DNA of 44,368 nucleotides from an uncultured Spirochaeta sp. (GCA_937140905.1 CAKZQO010000134.1:1-44368); one strand, 5' to 3'. Shown: positions 15,650 through 24,541, counted from the stretch's first letter. A program made the numbers and translations. Notes: generated from the letters alone by a model not told the origin.

Positions 15650-15675
15650 TGAAAACTCTTCTTGAAAACTCTTCT
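15650..15675. repeat. tandem 13-base direct repeat upstream of livH
   Basis: TGAAAACTCTTCT occurs twice without a gap (15650-15662 and 15663-15675). It lies 45-70 bases upstream of the livH start in the divergent region with the exported-protein gene, a suitable place for paired regulator half-sites. Confidence 0.55.
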
Positions 15676-15743
15676 CCCAACAGGTGCCCGGGAGGGGACA
15701 CTGTGTAAAACCATTTCACGCAGAAAATTTCGATAAAAAAAGA

Positions 15744-15766
15744 TATAATTGAAAGATATAAGGAGG
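15744..15766 (+). promoter_or_regulatory. -10 box and strong ribosome binding site of the exported-protein gene
   Basis: TATAAT at 15744-15749 and AAGGAGG at 15760-15766, 5 bases before ATG 15772. The -35 region is poor. The ribosome binding site decides the start: an in-frame GTG at 15766 would lie inside it. Confidence 0.45.
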
Positions 15767-15771
15767 TGACT

Positions 15772-16818
15772 ATGAAACGCAGACTTCTTTTAACGTTGGT
15801 TTTATCGATTCTCTTCTCTTCCCTGGGAACAGCCCAAAAAGTGGAAGGGATCCGGTACGTCACTGAGTTTGGAATCCCGGTTAAGATCGAAAAAAGCTGG
15901 CATTTTTCCAAGGTAACCCAAAATTTTGATATCAAAGAGACGCCAGAAGGAACGAAACGACAGTTCGATTTCAACATTGGGTGGTACCCCATCATAAAAC
16001 TAACGGATTTCGAGATAAAGGTGATGAACGCGAAAGGAGAAGTGGTGGATAAGCCCAAACCGGGCACCCCCCCCGCATCCCTTCCACCCGGAAAGTATTC
16101 GGCGGAAATCACGGGAACCTATGCGGAAGGGTTCGGAAAAGTTTCCTTCCTAATAACGGGTCTGGAACTGAAGGATCCTCCTACCGTTCCCCCTGCTCAA
16201 GGGAAGAAGGCTGTTCCCAAAAGCTCCATCACTTCGGTTCGGCTGGACTTCAACTTGCCTCAGGTTCGGATTCGTAAAAGCCCCGCGGACCTTAAGGGAA
16301 AGACCCGGTGGGATCTAGAGACCTTCTGGGCCCCTGGAAAGAAAGAGGCAGGATATGTGGGTCGACCGAAGTTATTCGAAGCGGGTAAATTGGTGCAGGG
16401 AATCGAAGGCGCGGACTGGTGGGGAACCTATAAACCCGGGAAGTACGATCTACTGCTCAGCGCCGACATCAGCCGGGCCGGTAAATCCTTCGACGTGCGC
16501 ATTCCCGGGATCAACATGGAAGCCAATACCCGATACCAAATCGATTTCGTTCTGAACGGGGGAGCGGTGATCGTTAAAAGTCAGAACATGCCCCATCTGA
16601 TTCATTTCTACCTTCCCGGTACCGCGGACAAAGCGGGAGACATCAAAAGCTGGACCCAGTACCCACCGAATGAACTTTGGCGCATCGAAGGACCTGGATA
16701 TCCCGTGTGTTGCCCTCCCGGAACCTACGACATCCTCTTCAACTTCGGTCATGGCGCCAAGTACGAATGGAGAAAGAACATAAGGATCGACGTGGGGAGT
16801 CTGGTGGAGTTGAAATAA
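15772..16818 (+). CDS. exported protein of unknown function
   Basis: 348 residues. A clear signal peptide (MKRRLLLTLVLSILFSSLGTAQ, cut after about residue 20, no lipobox). The mature part is rich in beta strands and aromatic residues, with Pro/Gly-rich turns such as KPGTPPASLPPGKYSAEI and YKPGKYDLLLSADI. The latter type, PGxYDxxL, recalls PEGA-like beta-sandwich repeats of surface proteins, but I cannot assign a family. A CC pair in PVCCPPGTYD near the C-terminus is notable. It stands alone between liv and the minus-strand YkgJ-like gene, and ends 2 bases from that gene's stop. Periplasmic or cell-surface location is likely. Confidence 0.7.
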   Translation: MKRRLLLTLVLSILFSSLGTAQKVEGIRYVTEFGIPVKIEKSWHFSKVTQNFDIKETPEGTKRQFDFNIGWYPIIKLTDFEIKVMNAKGEVVDKPKPGTPPASLPPGKYSAEITGTYAEGFGKVSFLITGLELKDPPTVPPAQGKKAVPKSSITSVRLDFNLPQVRIRKSPADLKGKTRWDLETFWAPGKKEAGYVGRPKLFEAGKLVQGIEGADWWGTYKPGKYDLLLSADISRAGKSFDVRIPGINMEANTRYQIDFVLNGGAVIVKSQNMPHLIHFYLPGTADKAGDIKSWTQYPPNELWRIEGPGYPVCCPPGTYDILFNFGHGAKYEWRKNIRIDVGSLVELK

Positions 16819-16834
16819 CCCTACGTCTCCACCA
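16802..16834. repeat. inverted repeat across a convergent gene junction
   Basis: TGGTGGAG (16802-16809) and CTCCACCA (16827-16834), separated by 17 bases, span both stop codons. It could act as a bidirectional terminator but has no T tract. It may be coincidence, because both genes end with similar Val-Glu codons. Confidence 0.3.
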
Positions 16835-17531
16835 CCGTTACCCATTCCGTCTCCCCTTCCACGATCCGAACGCCGGGAAACTGTCGACGGAACGTAAATA
16901 GTTCCTTATGCCGCTCGGTTTGAGGCGGGGGAACGGGAAAGGAAAATTGTTTGCTCTTTCCTTCCGGAGAGCGGGACGCTGGATCGTCCAGAGGCATTCT
17001 GGAAAACACTTGGATCATCTCTTCCCAGGAAGGAACATCGGCGATTTCTCCCGTGTCCACGTCGTAACTCACCATTTCCATCAGGAGGCCTATACGTCGC
17101 GCATCGAACCGGATGAACTCAAGAGACTGTTCCTGGGCGAATACCCGCTGGTACCAGCAGTGGTGGGAAGGGTACGTTTTGCAGGTCCAGGGTTGTTGTG
17201 GGGTTCCATGCACCGTGCAGAGGCCGGTTTTCAGGTCGAGGTTCCGGCAAGGCCGTTGGTAGAATAGCATCCAGGTTCCATCGTCCTTCAGCCCTACTTC
17301 GAACCAGCGGTGCCGGAGGTATTCCCTCAAGTCTTCCAGATCCGCACGGGCCCTTACCGTTACCTTCTCTAATGGAAGCCGTTTGCAACAGGGGGTGTTC
17401 TGGCAGGATAGGCAGGGGTTAGATGAAGGGCTCGAGCCTCCCCGAGGGCACGCTTCTCTCTTATGAATGGAGGATGCCGAATGGTTTCGCACCCTGTTGG
17501 CAACTTCCATAAGTCGATTCGTAGAATCCAC
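16821..17531 (-). CDS. YkgJ-type cysteine-cluster (putative zinc/iron-chelating) protein
   Basis: 236 residues. The core cysteine pattern CLSCQNTPCC, then RPCRNLD, then GLCTVHGTPQQPWTC, matches the YkgJ/UPF0153 domain, thought to chelate Zn or a Fe-S cluster; no reaction is established for the family. Residues 1-35 are a basic, low-complexity lead. The C-terminal third (about 160-236) is not part of the domain. The start is GTG 17531 with GGAGG 10 bases upstream; ATG 17510 is a fair alternative. It follows the NYN-LOTUS gene by 18 bases, so the two are probably cotranscribed. Confidence 0.75.
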   Translation of the reverse strand: MDSTNRLMEVANRVRNHSASSIHKREACPRGGSSPSSNPCLSCQNTPCCKRLPLEKVTVRARADLEDLREYLRHRWFEVGLKDDGTWMLFYQRPCRNLDLKTGLCTVHGTPQQPWTCKTYPSHHCWYQRVFAQEQSLEFIRFDARRIGLLMEMVSYDVDTGEIADVPSWEEMIQVFSRMPLDDPASRSPEGKSKQFSFPVPPPQTERHKELFTFRRQFPGVRIVEGETEWVTVVET

Positions 17532-17549
17532 AGGGGTTTTACCTCCGGT

Positions 17550-18698
17550 CTAAGACTCTTTTTTTCTCCTAACCCAGTACCCGCCGTTCTCGAAGATCAC
17601 ATCGATATAGTCCCGTTTAGCCGCAGACAGAATGAAGTCTTTCAACCGTTTGTATCCCAGAGCTGTCCAGTCCACGTTCCGGTCGGATAACCGGGTGCTG
17701 ATGGAAGCTAAAGAATGGGTGTCCTTCCCCTTTTCTCGGGTGAGGGAATCCAACACGTCCAAGAGAGTTTCGAAGGCCAGGGTAAGGGGAGTTTTTTGCT
17801 CGAGAAGGGCCTTAGGTTTCGTTTTTAGGTAGATGGCCTGATCCTCTTCCTTCAAGTCGATCACTCCTCGATCCCGGGCAGCGTACACGAAATCGTTCCA
17901 TGACTTGAAGCCGAAGGCCTTTTCATCGAAGGAGGGGTTCAGCATCTTGAGCCGCACCTTAACAGCTCCCATACCAGGTTTCTTCTTTTGTTTTTCCATC
18001 GTTTCTACCGCTTCTGCTAGGAGCCGGAAGGCGAGGTCTACCGGAGGCCTCCGATCCTCTATTATGGTTCGTTTACCGGTTCCTTGCGTTTTCACCTGGC
18101 TGGATCCTTGCAGAAGCCCTGGTGTTTCTTCTCCTTCTCCCTCAGCTCTTCCGTCGGATCCAACCCTTCGCTCCGTGTCGCGAGTCTTTCGCTTCGTTCG
18201 CCGCACCCGACGTTCTTCCGCCGCATCGGCAGCCTCTTCTGCCGCCTCTCCCGGGATGATTTCCCGGTAGTCCTTGAAGGAATCGGCCAACGAGAGGAGT
18301 TCTTCACTGGCGTTACTGGAGTTACAAATGATGTGCACGCTCTTCCCATTCCGGCGAAGGGTGTAGAGGAGGGGCCTAAAATCAGCGTCTCCCGTGATCA
18401 GCACAATCTTCGTGATATGGGGATACTGGTAGATCAGTTCCACCGCGTTGGTAATGAGGGAAATATCGGCACTGTTCTTTCTTGCCACGGGGATATGGAT
18501 CAGTTCGAACCCGTTTTCCGAGAGTTGCCGGGACAACCTCCCTAGATACCCCTTGGTCCAGTCTCCATAGACCCGGCAAACCGTAAGTTTTCCCAGGTGC
18601 TCCGTATACTCCTTTAACCCTTCCAGGAACTGAGAGTTCGCGCTGGGGGTTACGTTTTCTATGTCCCAGAGAATCGCTACTTTATCTTCCATGTCCAT
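17550..18698 (-). CDS. NYN-domain ribonuclease with two OST-HTH/LOTUS domains
   Basis: 382 residues. Residues 5-148 form a NYN (LabA/DUF88) PIN-like nuclease fold with its acidic centre: AILWDIENV (Asp12), NSADISL (Asp78) and ITGDADF (Asp104, Asp106). A charged, disordered linker (about 150-215) follows. Two OST-HTH/LOTUS modules end the protein: 219-293 (AFGFKSWNDFVYAARDRGVI) and 303-376 (ALGYKRLKDFILSAAKRDYI). LOTUS domains bind RNA, notably G-rich RNA, and in animal MARF1 they guide a NYN nuclease. A role in RNA turnover is likely. It starts at ATG 18698 or two codons later. It is the first gene of a two-gene unit with the cysteine-cluster protein. Confidence 0.88.
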   Translation of the reverse strand: MDMEDKVAILWDIENVTPSANSQFLEGLKEYTEHLGKLTVCRVYGDWTKGYLGRLSRQLSENGFELIHIPVARKNSADISLITNAVELIYQYPHITKIVLITGDADFRPLLYTLRRNGKSVHIICNSSNASEELLSLADSFKDYREIIPGEAAEEAADAAEERRVRRTKRKTRDTERRVGSDGRAEGEGEETPGLLQGSSQVKTQGTGKRTIIEDRRPPVDLAFRLLAEAVETMEKQKKKPGMGAVKVRLKMLNPSFDEKAFGFKSWNDFVYAARDRGVIDLKEEDQAIYLKTKPKALLEQKTPLTLAFETLLDVLDSLTREKGKDTHSLASISTRLSDRNVDWTALGYKRLKDFILSAAKRDYIDVIFENGGYWVRRKKES

Positions 18699-18749
18699 TA
18701 CTGGTATAGCATGACTCGGGAAGGTTTGGAAACGGGGCGGGGTAAAACC

Positions 18750-19973
18750 CTATTGATACCGGTATCCATACGGACCAAATATCCCTTCCAATCCTTCGGG
18801 TCTTTTGTAGAGGATCCGATCTGCCCGGTCCCCATATATGCCGGTTTCCAGGTTCGGTCCCTTTAAGGATCGGAAACCTTCCGGGAGCCCTTCTCGAACT
18901 CTTTTAGGGGCAGAGCTACTTTCCCTATTAAGGGCTATCGGAGTTTTGTCACTTTCTGCCGCAGTTTCGCCCCCGGTTATCTTCCATGTTTCTTCAGAGT
19001 TTTCCCGGTCAGAGGCCCCAGCATCTACCTGCGCACCCTTTGTTTCGATTACCGCCTGTTGGAAAAGCTCTTCCACATGGGCGGCGTAGGTGAAAAATCG
19101 TTCCACCGTTTCCTTCACCAAATCCTCGATCAGCACCCTTCCCTCCACTCCTGTAACCGGGTGGAGGTACTCCAACGAGTTGGTAAACGCCTCACTATAC
19201 CGATAGAATCTTCGTTGATAACAGGAAGCTTCTAAAAAGGCCAAATCTCGATTTATAGCTTTTAAAACCTGTGTGACCTTGCAGGCAAGAGGAGCCCAGA
19301 ACCAATTCTGAAGAATTTCGTACCGCCGAAGACAGGTTTGTAATCCTTCCTCCGAATATGCGCTCCCAAGAAAGCTCACCTTTCCTAGCAGCTGCAAGAA
19401 CTCCTTACGAGATAGTTCACCCGTCCTTTCCATTCCTTGAGTCAACTGCCGAAGGGTTTTCGGAATCCCGGGCTCCTTCCCCCAATGCTCCCACACATAG
19501 AGATCCAATGCGGATTCGAACACATGGTGTTCGTACTGGGATCGTCCAGGCCCTTTCCCTACAGTGTAGAGTACGAGAGGATGGAATACCGCATCCCCAA
19601 CCACATGGACGAGGTACCCCAAAAGAAACGCGCCTACTGCCAGCCCAAAAGTTCCCCCATACGCTTCAGCCACGGAAGAAAAGGGCCTTAAAGTGTTTCC
19701 CCCATCCCGTCCATGGAGAACCATGGCCGCTGCTTGAAAGGCCTCTCGTTCCGGTCCATACAGATAATAAAATAGAAAATCCGGTCCTACCGCGCCGAGG
19801 TGAAACGCATGAGGGCAGGCTTGGATACACCGAGCAAGGACAGGGAATTGGGCGCCCCCTGGTTGGGAACTAAAAGCCGCCTGCTCGTATCCGGATGTTC
19901 CCACTTGAACCGTGACCCCTACGGATTCCGCTACCTTTCTTGCCAGATACCAGTGGGTAAGTTCTTTCGGCAT
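18750..19973 (-). CDS. zinc-dependent phospholipase C-like (PF00882-type) protein
   Basis: 407 residues from ATG 19973; the open frame continues far upstream but that part is the reverse frame of the MFS gene. The N-terminal half (1-200) carries the metal-ligand pattern of bacterial zinc phospholipase C-like proteins: THWYLAR (His7), HLGAVGPDFLFY (His58, Asp65), MVLHG, GYLVHVVGDAVFHP (His123, Asp127) and YEHHVFESALD. The C-terminal 100 residues are Ser/Glu/Lys-rich with a tail ending GPYGYRYQ. No signal peptide is visible, so it may be cytoplasmic. Many such proteins are annotated only by this domain, and activity is unproven. It follows the MFS gene by 5 bases. Confidence 0.78.
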   Translation of the reverse strand: MPKELTHWYLARKVAESVGVTVQVGTSGYEQAAFSSQPGGAQFPVLARCIQACPHAFHLGAVGPDFLFYYLYGPEREAFQAAAMVLHGRDGGNTLRPFSSVAEAYGGTFGLAVGAFLLGYLVHVVGDAVFHPLVLYTVGKGPGRSQYEHHVFESALDLYVWEHWGKEPGIPKTLRQLTQGMERTGELSRKEFLQLLGKVSFLGSAYSEEGLQTCLRRYEILQNWFWAPLACKVTQVLKAINRDLAFLEASCYQRRFYRYSEAFTNSLEYLHPVTGVEGRVLIEDLVKETVERFFTYAAHVEELFQQAVIETKGAQVDAGASDRENSEETWKITGGETAAESDKTPIALNRESSSAPKRVREGLPEGFRSLKGPNLETGIYGDRADRILYKRPEGLEGIFGPYGYRYQ

Positions 19974-19978
19974 ACAAG

Positions 19979-21220
19979 TTAGGGTACGAACGCGAGGAAG
20001 ATTCCTCCGATAAGGAACAGAATATTCACGCTGAGAATTCCATACGCCGTATTCTGTGCCAACGTGGATACGAAACCTACTAAAGCGGGGCCCATGATAG
20101 CGGCGAACTTCCCAAACACGTTGTAGAAGCCAAAGAACTCGGCCGATTTTTCTTTGGGCACCAGTTTCCCATAGTAGGACCGGCTTAAAGCCTGGATTCC
20201 CCCCTGCGAAGTGGCCACGAGGAAGGCTAGAATCCAGAATACCCCTGTCTTTAACCCTACTGAGGGAAGCCCCGGAAGGAAAAAGGCGATCAGGGTGATG
20301 CAAACATAGATCCCAATTCCAATGAAGAGCATCACCTTGGCCGACCAAAGTCGTGCGAGTTTTCCATACAGAATCGCGAAGGGGAAGGCCACGATCTGGA
20401 TCATCAACAGGACAAGGAGGAGAGAGTTCTCTGAAATCCCCACATCCAAGGCGATGGGAGTGGCCATCTTTATGATGGTGTCCACTCCATCGATATAGAA
20501 GAAGTAGGAGAGGAGGAACAGGGCAAGCACTCGGTACTTTCGAAGGTCGCGTACCGTCTCCCAGATCCGCGTAAAGGTACTTCGCACCGGGTGAGCCACC
20601 GGTTCCAGGAAGTACCGTTGGTGCACGTACTTCAGCATGGGAATGGAGAATCCCAGCCACCAGAGGGCGGTGATGAGAAAGGAAAGTCGGACTGCCGGCA
20701 CACTAGAGTCAAATCCCAAAAGACGGTAATTCACGATGAGAAGGATGCTCAAGACAAAGGGGATCACACTCCCGATATACCCCCATCCGAACCCACTGGT
20801 GGAAATCCAATCCATTCGATCCTCGGTAGTCACATCGGTCAGGAAAGAGTCGTAAAAGATGTTGGCACCGGCAAAGCCTAGGGCAGACAGCACGTATAAA
20901 GCCAGAGCCTGCCACACCTGCCCTTCTCCGGTCAGGGTAAGGGTAGCGGTTGTACCCGCGCCTAAAAGGAGGAAAACGAGGAAGAGCCGTTTCTTCATGG
21001 CCCTGAAATCGGCCAAGGTTCCCAATAAAGGGGCCAGTACCGCTAGCAGGAGGGTATAGAAGCTATTCGCGTATCCCCAGTAAGCGGTAGAAAGGAAAGG
21101 ATCCATCCCCTTCGCGGCCACATGTTTGAAGTAGATAGGGAAAATGGCCGTGGTTATGATGATGGAGTAGGCCGAGTTGGCCCAGTCATACAGTACCCAG
21201 CTACGCTCTTCTTTCGTCAT
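19979..21220 (-). CDS. MFS transporter, ATG22/UMF1-like
   Basis: 413 residues with 12 predicted membrane segments. It begins MTKEERSWVLYDWANSAYS; the YDWANSAY signature is diagnostic of the UMF1/ATG22-like branch of the major facilitator superfamily. Also visible: APLLGTLADFRAMKKR (MFS loop 2-3 motif), SYFFYIDGVDTI and LSRSYYGKLVPKEKSAEFFGFYNVFGKFAAIMGP in two overlapping parts. Yeast ATG22 exports amino acids from the vacuole; in bacteria substrates are mostly unknown. It lies 40 bases downstream of the amino-acid ABC operon on the same strand and may be read through from it, which would fit an amino-acid-related role. Confidence 0.87.
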   Translation of the reverse strand: MTKEERSWVLYDWANSAYSIIITTAIFPIYFKHVAAKGMDPFLSTAYWGYANSFYTLLLAVLAPLLGTLADFRAMKKRLFLVFLLLGAGTTATLTLTGEGQVWQALALYVLSALGFAGANIFYDSFLTDVTTEDRMDWISTSGFGWGYIGSVIPFVLSILLIVNYRLLGFDSSVPAVRLSFLITALWWLGFSIPMLKYVHQRYFLEPVAHPVRSTFTRIWETVRDLRKYRVLALFLLSYFFYIDGVDTIIKMATPIALDVGISENSLLLVLLMIQIVAFPFAILYGKLARLWSAKVMLFIGIGIYVCITLIAFFLPGLPSVGLKTGVFWILAFLVATSQGGIQALSRSYYGKLVPKEKSAEFFGFYNVFGKFAAIMGPALVGFVSTLAQNTAYGILSVNILFLIGGIFLAFVP

Positions 21221-21260
21221 GAATATCCCGTACCTGTACTATTGCATCATGGCATATCCG

Positions 21261-22043
21261 CTAGAGAATGTGCTGGAGGAATCTCTTTGTTCGCTCTTCT
21301 CTGGGATTGGAAAAGAGTTCTTCCGGAGTACCCATTTCAATGATTTCACCCTTATCCATGAACACCACTTTGTCCGCCGCTGCCCGGGCAAATCCCATTT
21401 CATGGGAAACCACCATCATGGTCATCCCTTCCTTCGCCAGCGCGAGCATTACGTCTAGGACTTCCTTGATCATCTCTGGATCCAGCGCAGAGGTCGGTTC
21501 ATCGAAGAGCATTACCTTTGGCTCCATGGCCAGGGCACGAGCAATGGCTACCCGCTGCTGCTGGCCTCCAGATAACTGGGACGGATAGGCCGCCTCCTTG
21601 TCCTGGAGACCGACCCGAGCCAATAGAGTTCTTGCCTTCCGTTCCGCCTCCTCTTTGGGGATCTTCTTGACGATCTGCGGAGCCAGGGTAATGTTCTCTA
21701 AGGCAGTGAGGTGATTGAACAGGTTGAAACTCTGGAAGACCATGCCTGCTTCTTCTCGGATCTTGCGGATGTCCGTTTTAGGGTCGGTAACACAATCGTC
21801 GTCTACCCAGATTTCCCCGCTACTGGGACGTTCCAACCGATTCACACACCGTAGGAGGGTGCTTTTCCCGCTTCCCGAAGGACCAATGATGAGCACCACT
21901 TCTCCCGGCCATACATCGAGGTTCACGTTCCGTAAAGCTTGCACGGAACCGAAGTTCTTACTAACTCCCCGGATCCGAACTCGGGGCTTTCCCGATACGT
22001 TCGTATCGAGAGATTGCGGGGTTTGAAAGGTTCGCTGTTCCAT
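21261..22043 (-). CDS. polar amino-acid ABC transporter ATP-binding protein
   Basis: 260 residues from ATG 22043 (GGAAGGTGAGGG upstream); a longer reading from 22088 runs into the permease gene and is rejected. GlnQ/HisP-type ATPase: Walker [20 protein letters not shown]-loop [18 protein letters not shown], signature [17 protein letters not shown], Walker [17 protein letters not shown]-loop [10 protein letters not shown]. An N-terminal extension of about 25 residues precedes the domain. It energises the permease encoded 4 bases upstream. Last gene of the SBP-permease-ATPase operon. Confidence 0.93.
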   Translation of the reverse strand: MEQRTFQTPQSLDTNVSGKPRVRIRGVSKNFGSVQALRNVNLDVWPGEVVLIIGPSGSGKSTLLRCVNRLERPSSGEIWVDDDCVTDPKTDIRKIREEAGMVFQSFNLFNHLTALENITLAPQIVKKIPKEEAERKARTLLARVGLQDKEAAYPSQLSGGQQQRVAIARALAMEPKVMLFDEPTSALDPEMIKEVLDVMLALAKEGMTMMVVSHEMGFARAAADKVVFMDKGEIIEMGTPEELFSNPREERTKRFLQHIL

Positions 22044-22047
22044 TCCC

Positions 22048-22830
22048 TCACCTTCCTTTCCTGTGGAGGTGCTCCTCCATGATCCCAACCAGGCGAGAGA
22101 GGAACAAAGTCAACACCAGGTACACTAAAGCAACCATCGTGTAGCTTTCGAAGTATCGGAAGGTGGTGGAAGCGTATTCCCTACCCCGACGGAGTAGGTC
22201 CGCGATGGCCAGAATGGAGACAAGGGAAGAATCCTTCAATAGGGCGATAAACTCGTTTCCGATGGGAGGGAGAATGATCTTGATCGTCTGGGGAAGAATC
22301 ACCCGCCAGAGAGCTTGGGTACGGCTCATTCCGAGTGCTAGGGCTGCTTCCATTTGCCCCTTGGGAATCGCCTGGATACCGGCACGGAAGATTTCTCCCA
22401 TGTAGGCTCCATAGCACACGGCCATGGCGATCACCGCCGCGGGAATCCCTTGGAGACGAAGGATCTTTCCCAGGGCGAAGTAAATGTAGAACAGCTGCAC
22501 GAGAAGGGGGATCCCGCGGATCACCTCCACGTACACCGTGGCAAGGCGATTCACAAACGTTACGCGAGAGATCTGTCCTAATCCCGTAAGAAGCCCGATC
22601 ACCAGAGCTAGGGAAATGGAAAAGAGGGTGACCTGGAAGGTCACCAGCACTCCATCGGGTACGAATTTCAAGATTTCCCAATAGGGTTCGGGCATGAGAA
22701 GGGGGAGAAGGACGATGAGAAGCAGAGCTCCAAAGAAGGAGATCTTCCAAGCAGAAAAGATAGTACCCTCTCCCCGTTCCGGGATCAGAGTGCTATCCGT
22801 TACTTCGATCCTTGGTTTCCCTTCCGCCAT
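22048..22830 (-). CDS. polar amino-acid ABC transporter permease
   Basis: 260 residues; a cytoplasmic N-terminal tail of about 25 residues and five or six membrane helices. The HisM/GlnP-type EAA loop is clear: [36 protein letters not shown] in overlapping parts, followed by [16 protein letters not shown], which is typical of amino-acid permeases of the HAAT family. It probably works as a homodimer. It starts 4 bases after the binding-protein gene and precedes the ATPase gene by 4. Confidence 0.93.
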   Translation of the reverse strand: MAEGKPRIEVTDSTLIPERGEGTIFSAWKISFFGALLLIVLLPLLMPEPYWEILKFVPDGVLVTFQVTLFSISLALVIGLLTGLGQISRVTFVNRLATVYVEVIRGIPLLVQLFYIYFALGKILRLQGIPAAVIAMAVCYGAYMGEIFRAGIQAIPKGQMEAALALGMSRTQALWRVILPQTIKIILPPIGNEFIALLKDSSLVSILAIADLLRRGREYASTTFRYFESYTMVALVYLVLTLFLSRLVGIMEEHLHRKGR

Positions 22831-22834
22831 TTAG

Positions 22835-23665
22835 TTATTTACCCCAGATCCACTTGTTCTCCAGTTCCTTGATCTTTCCCGAGTCTTTCACTTTCTTCAA
22901 ACCCGCATTGATTAGATCCAACACCTTCTTGTTGCCCTTCTTTACCGCGATTCCGTAGTATTCCTGGGTAAAGGGTTCACCTACGATTTTCAGTTTTCCC
23001 TTGTAGTTCTTGTTCTGGAGAACGTAATCGGCCGCGATGGGGGTATCCGCTACCACACCCGCGATTCGGCCATTCACCAGATCCTCGATCGCTAAGCCCA
23101 ACTCGTCATAGGTTTTCAGAGTAACTCCCTGGACCTTCTGGATTTCCATGGCCCCGGTAGTACCAATCTGGGCTCCTAGGGCCTTGCCCTTTAGATCGGA
23201 AATCTTAGTCACTCCTTGGGTAGAGGCTTGCACGATCAACACTTGCCCCGCGTTGATATAGGGTTCGGAGAAATCCATCGTGGCCTTTCGCTCGTCGGTA
23301 ATAGTGACCGAGGAGATCACCGCATCGTAACTATCATTGGCGAGCCCCGCGAAGATCCCATCCCAGGCGGTATTCTTGATCTCTACCTCGAATCCCGCCG
23401 CTTCCGCGATCGCCTTCATCAGGTCGATATCGAACCCCACGATCTCTTTATTTTCGTTCACGAACTCCATCGGAGGCCAGGTGCAATCGCTAGCCACCGT
23501 GATCTTGACCTTGGGCCCTGCGGAGATCGTTTTTTGCGTATCCCCTTGAGCCTGCGACGCGCCCTTTGGGGCTTCCTGCTTGGAACAACTCAAGATCGAT
23601 CCTACTGCGAAACTTACCATTAGCACAGTGAGAATCAAAGCTACAGTTCGGATTGCATGTTTCAT
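22835..23665 (-). CDS. amino-acid ABC transporter substrate-binding lipoprotein
   Basis: 276 residues. The signal ends at a lipobox SILSC (Cys27), so it should be lipid-anchored. The mature part has the bacterial SBP family-3 fold: VASDCTWPPMEFVNENKEIVGFDIDLMKAIAEAAGFEVEI in overlapping parts, DAVISSVTITDERKATMDFSEPY with the ligand-binding Arg, and LGAQIGTTGAMEI. It collects a polar amino acid for the permease/ATPase downstream. The exact amino acid is not readable. AGGAG lies 9 bases before the ATG, with a good promoter upstream. Confidence 0.93.
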   Translation of the reverse strand: MKHAIRTVALILTVLMVSFAVGSILSCSKQEAPKGASQAQGDTQKTISAGPKVKITVASDCTWPPMEFVNENKEIVGFDIDLMKAIAEAAGFEVEIKNTAWDGIFAGLANDSYDAVISSVTITDERKATMDFSEPYINAGQVLIVQASTQGVTKISDLKGKALGAQIGTTGAMEIQKVQGVTLKTYDELGLAIEDLVNGRIAGVVADTPIAADYVLQNKNYKGKLKIVGEPFTQEYYGIAVKKGNKKVLDLINAGLKKVKDSGKIKELENKWIWGK

Positions 23666-23702
23666 ATTCTCTACTCCTAACTAACGATTGGAAAAGCAGT
23701 TC

Positions 23703-23732
23703 AGTTTAATGGCAGGGGAATACGGATGTCAA
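23703..23732 (-). promoter_or_regulatory. promoter of the amino-acid ABC operon
   Basis: On the minus strand a perfect -35 TTGACA (23732-23727), an 18-base spacer and TAAACT (23708-23703), giving a leader of about 30 bases. Its upstream edge is within about 20 bases of where the truncated phnD frame begins. Confidence 0.5.
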
Positions 23733-23776
23733 TGTCCTTAAATATATAAAATTATTCACCGGTAGAAGATCCGGGA

Positions 23777-24541
23777 GTGTACAAAAAACTCTTCCAACCC
23801 TTCATGGACTACTTGGAAAAAGTTACCGGGAAAAAAGTGGTGTACTTTCAGGTTCAATCCAACGCAGCAGAGGTGGAAGCCATGCGCTCTGGTCGTCTTC
23901 ACATTGCGGGCTTCTCCACAGGGCCTACCATGTATGCGGTGAACCTAGCGGGCGCGGTACCCTTTGCCTGTAGAGGATACAAAGATCATTTTCAATCCTA
24001 CAATTTGCTGGTCATTACCCATGCCAACTCGAATATCAAAACCGTTGCAGATCTGAAGGGAAAAAAAGTTGCTCACACCAGTCCTAGTTCTAACTCGGGG
24101 AACCTAGCCCCTCGGGCTCTCCTACCTGAACTTGGGGTTACTCCGGACAAAGATTATACGGTGGTATTTTCCGGGAAACACGATCAATCCATCCTTGGGG
24201 TTCGATCCAAAGATTACGACGCGGCCTGCGTGGCATCCGATGTGTTCCAGAGAATGATCGATCGGGGCACCGTGAAGGAAAGCGAGTTCCGGATCATTTA
24301 TCGGAGCGCTCCTTTCCCCACCTCTTCCTACGCGTACGCTCACGACCTGCATCCAGAATTGGTGAAAAAGATAAAGGAGGCTTTTTTCTCGTTCCAGTTC
24401 CCCAAGAGCATGCAGGATGGGTTGGAAGGAGCCACCAATTTCTACCCCATCAACTATAAAAAAGACTGGGAAGTGGTCCGCAAAGTTGCGGAAAAAGCGG
24501 GCGAAGTATTCAATTTCGAAAACTTGAAAAAACTAAAATAA
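23777..24541 (+). CDS. phnD: phosphonate/phosphate-type ABC substrate-binding protein, 5'-truncated
   Basis: 254 residues from GTG 23777. The sequence is a clear PhnD-family binding protein (VQSNAAEVEAMRSGRLHIAGF, AHTSPSSNSGNLAPRALLPELG, VFSGKHDQSILGV), but the signal peptide and first beta strand are absent. Family resemblance continues upstream of the GTG in the same frame (NYSPVEDPG) to a TAA at 23747, so the break lies about 23750, not at the GTG. No ribosome binding site precedes the GTG, and no signal peptide is found in any frame back to the divergent gene. The gene has probably lost its 5' end and promoter; the product, if made, would stay in the cytoplasm. A likely pseudogene, although the rest of the frame is intact. 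It is followed by a stem-loop, then phnC. Confidence 0.75.
   Translation: MYKKLFQPFMDYLEKVTGKKVVYFQVQSNAAEVEAMRSGRLHIAGFSTGPTMYAVNLAGAVPFACRGYKDHFQSYNLLVITHANSNIKTVADLKGKKVAHTSPSSNSGNLAPRALLPELGVTPDKDYTVVFSGKHDQSILGVRSKDYDAACVASDVFQRMIDRGTVKESEFRIIYRSAPFPTSSYAYAHDLHPELVKKIKEAFFSFQFPKSMQDGLEGATNFYPINYKKDWEVVRKVAEKAGEVFNFENLKKLK

Noticed and set aside
15680-15704. Dyad ACAG-N3-CCC / GGG-N3-CTGT upstream of livH as an operator
   Set aside because: Three central mismatches in each arm and no second copy; too weak to call.
18750-20660. A 636-codon open frame on the minus strand
   Set aside because: Only the part from ATG 19973 matches the phospholipase C-like family. The upstream 229 codons are the alternate frame of the MFS gene (19979-21220), are rich in His, Pro, Arg and Gly, and show no family features.
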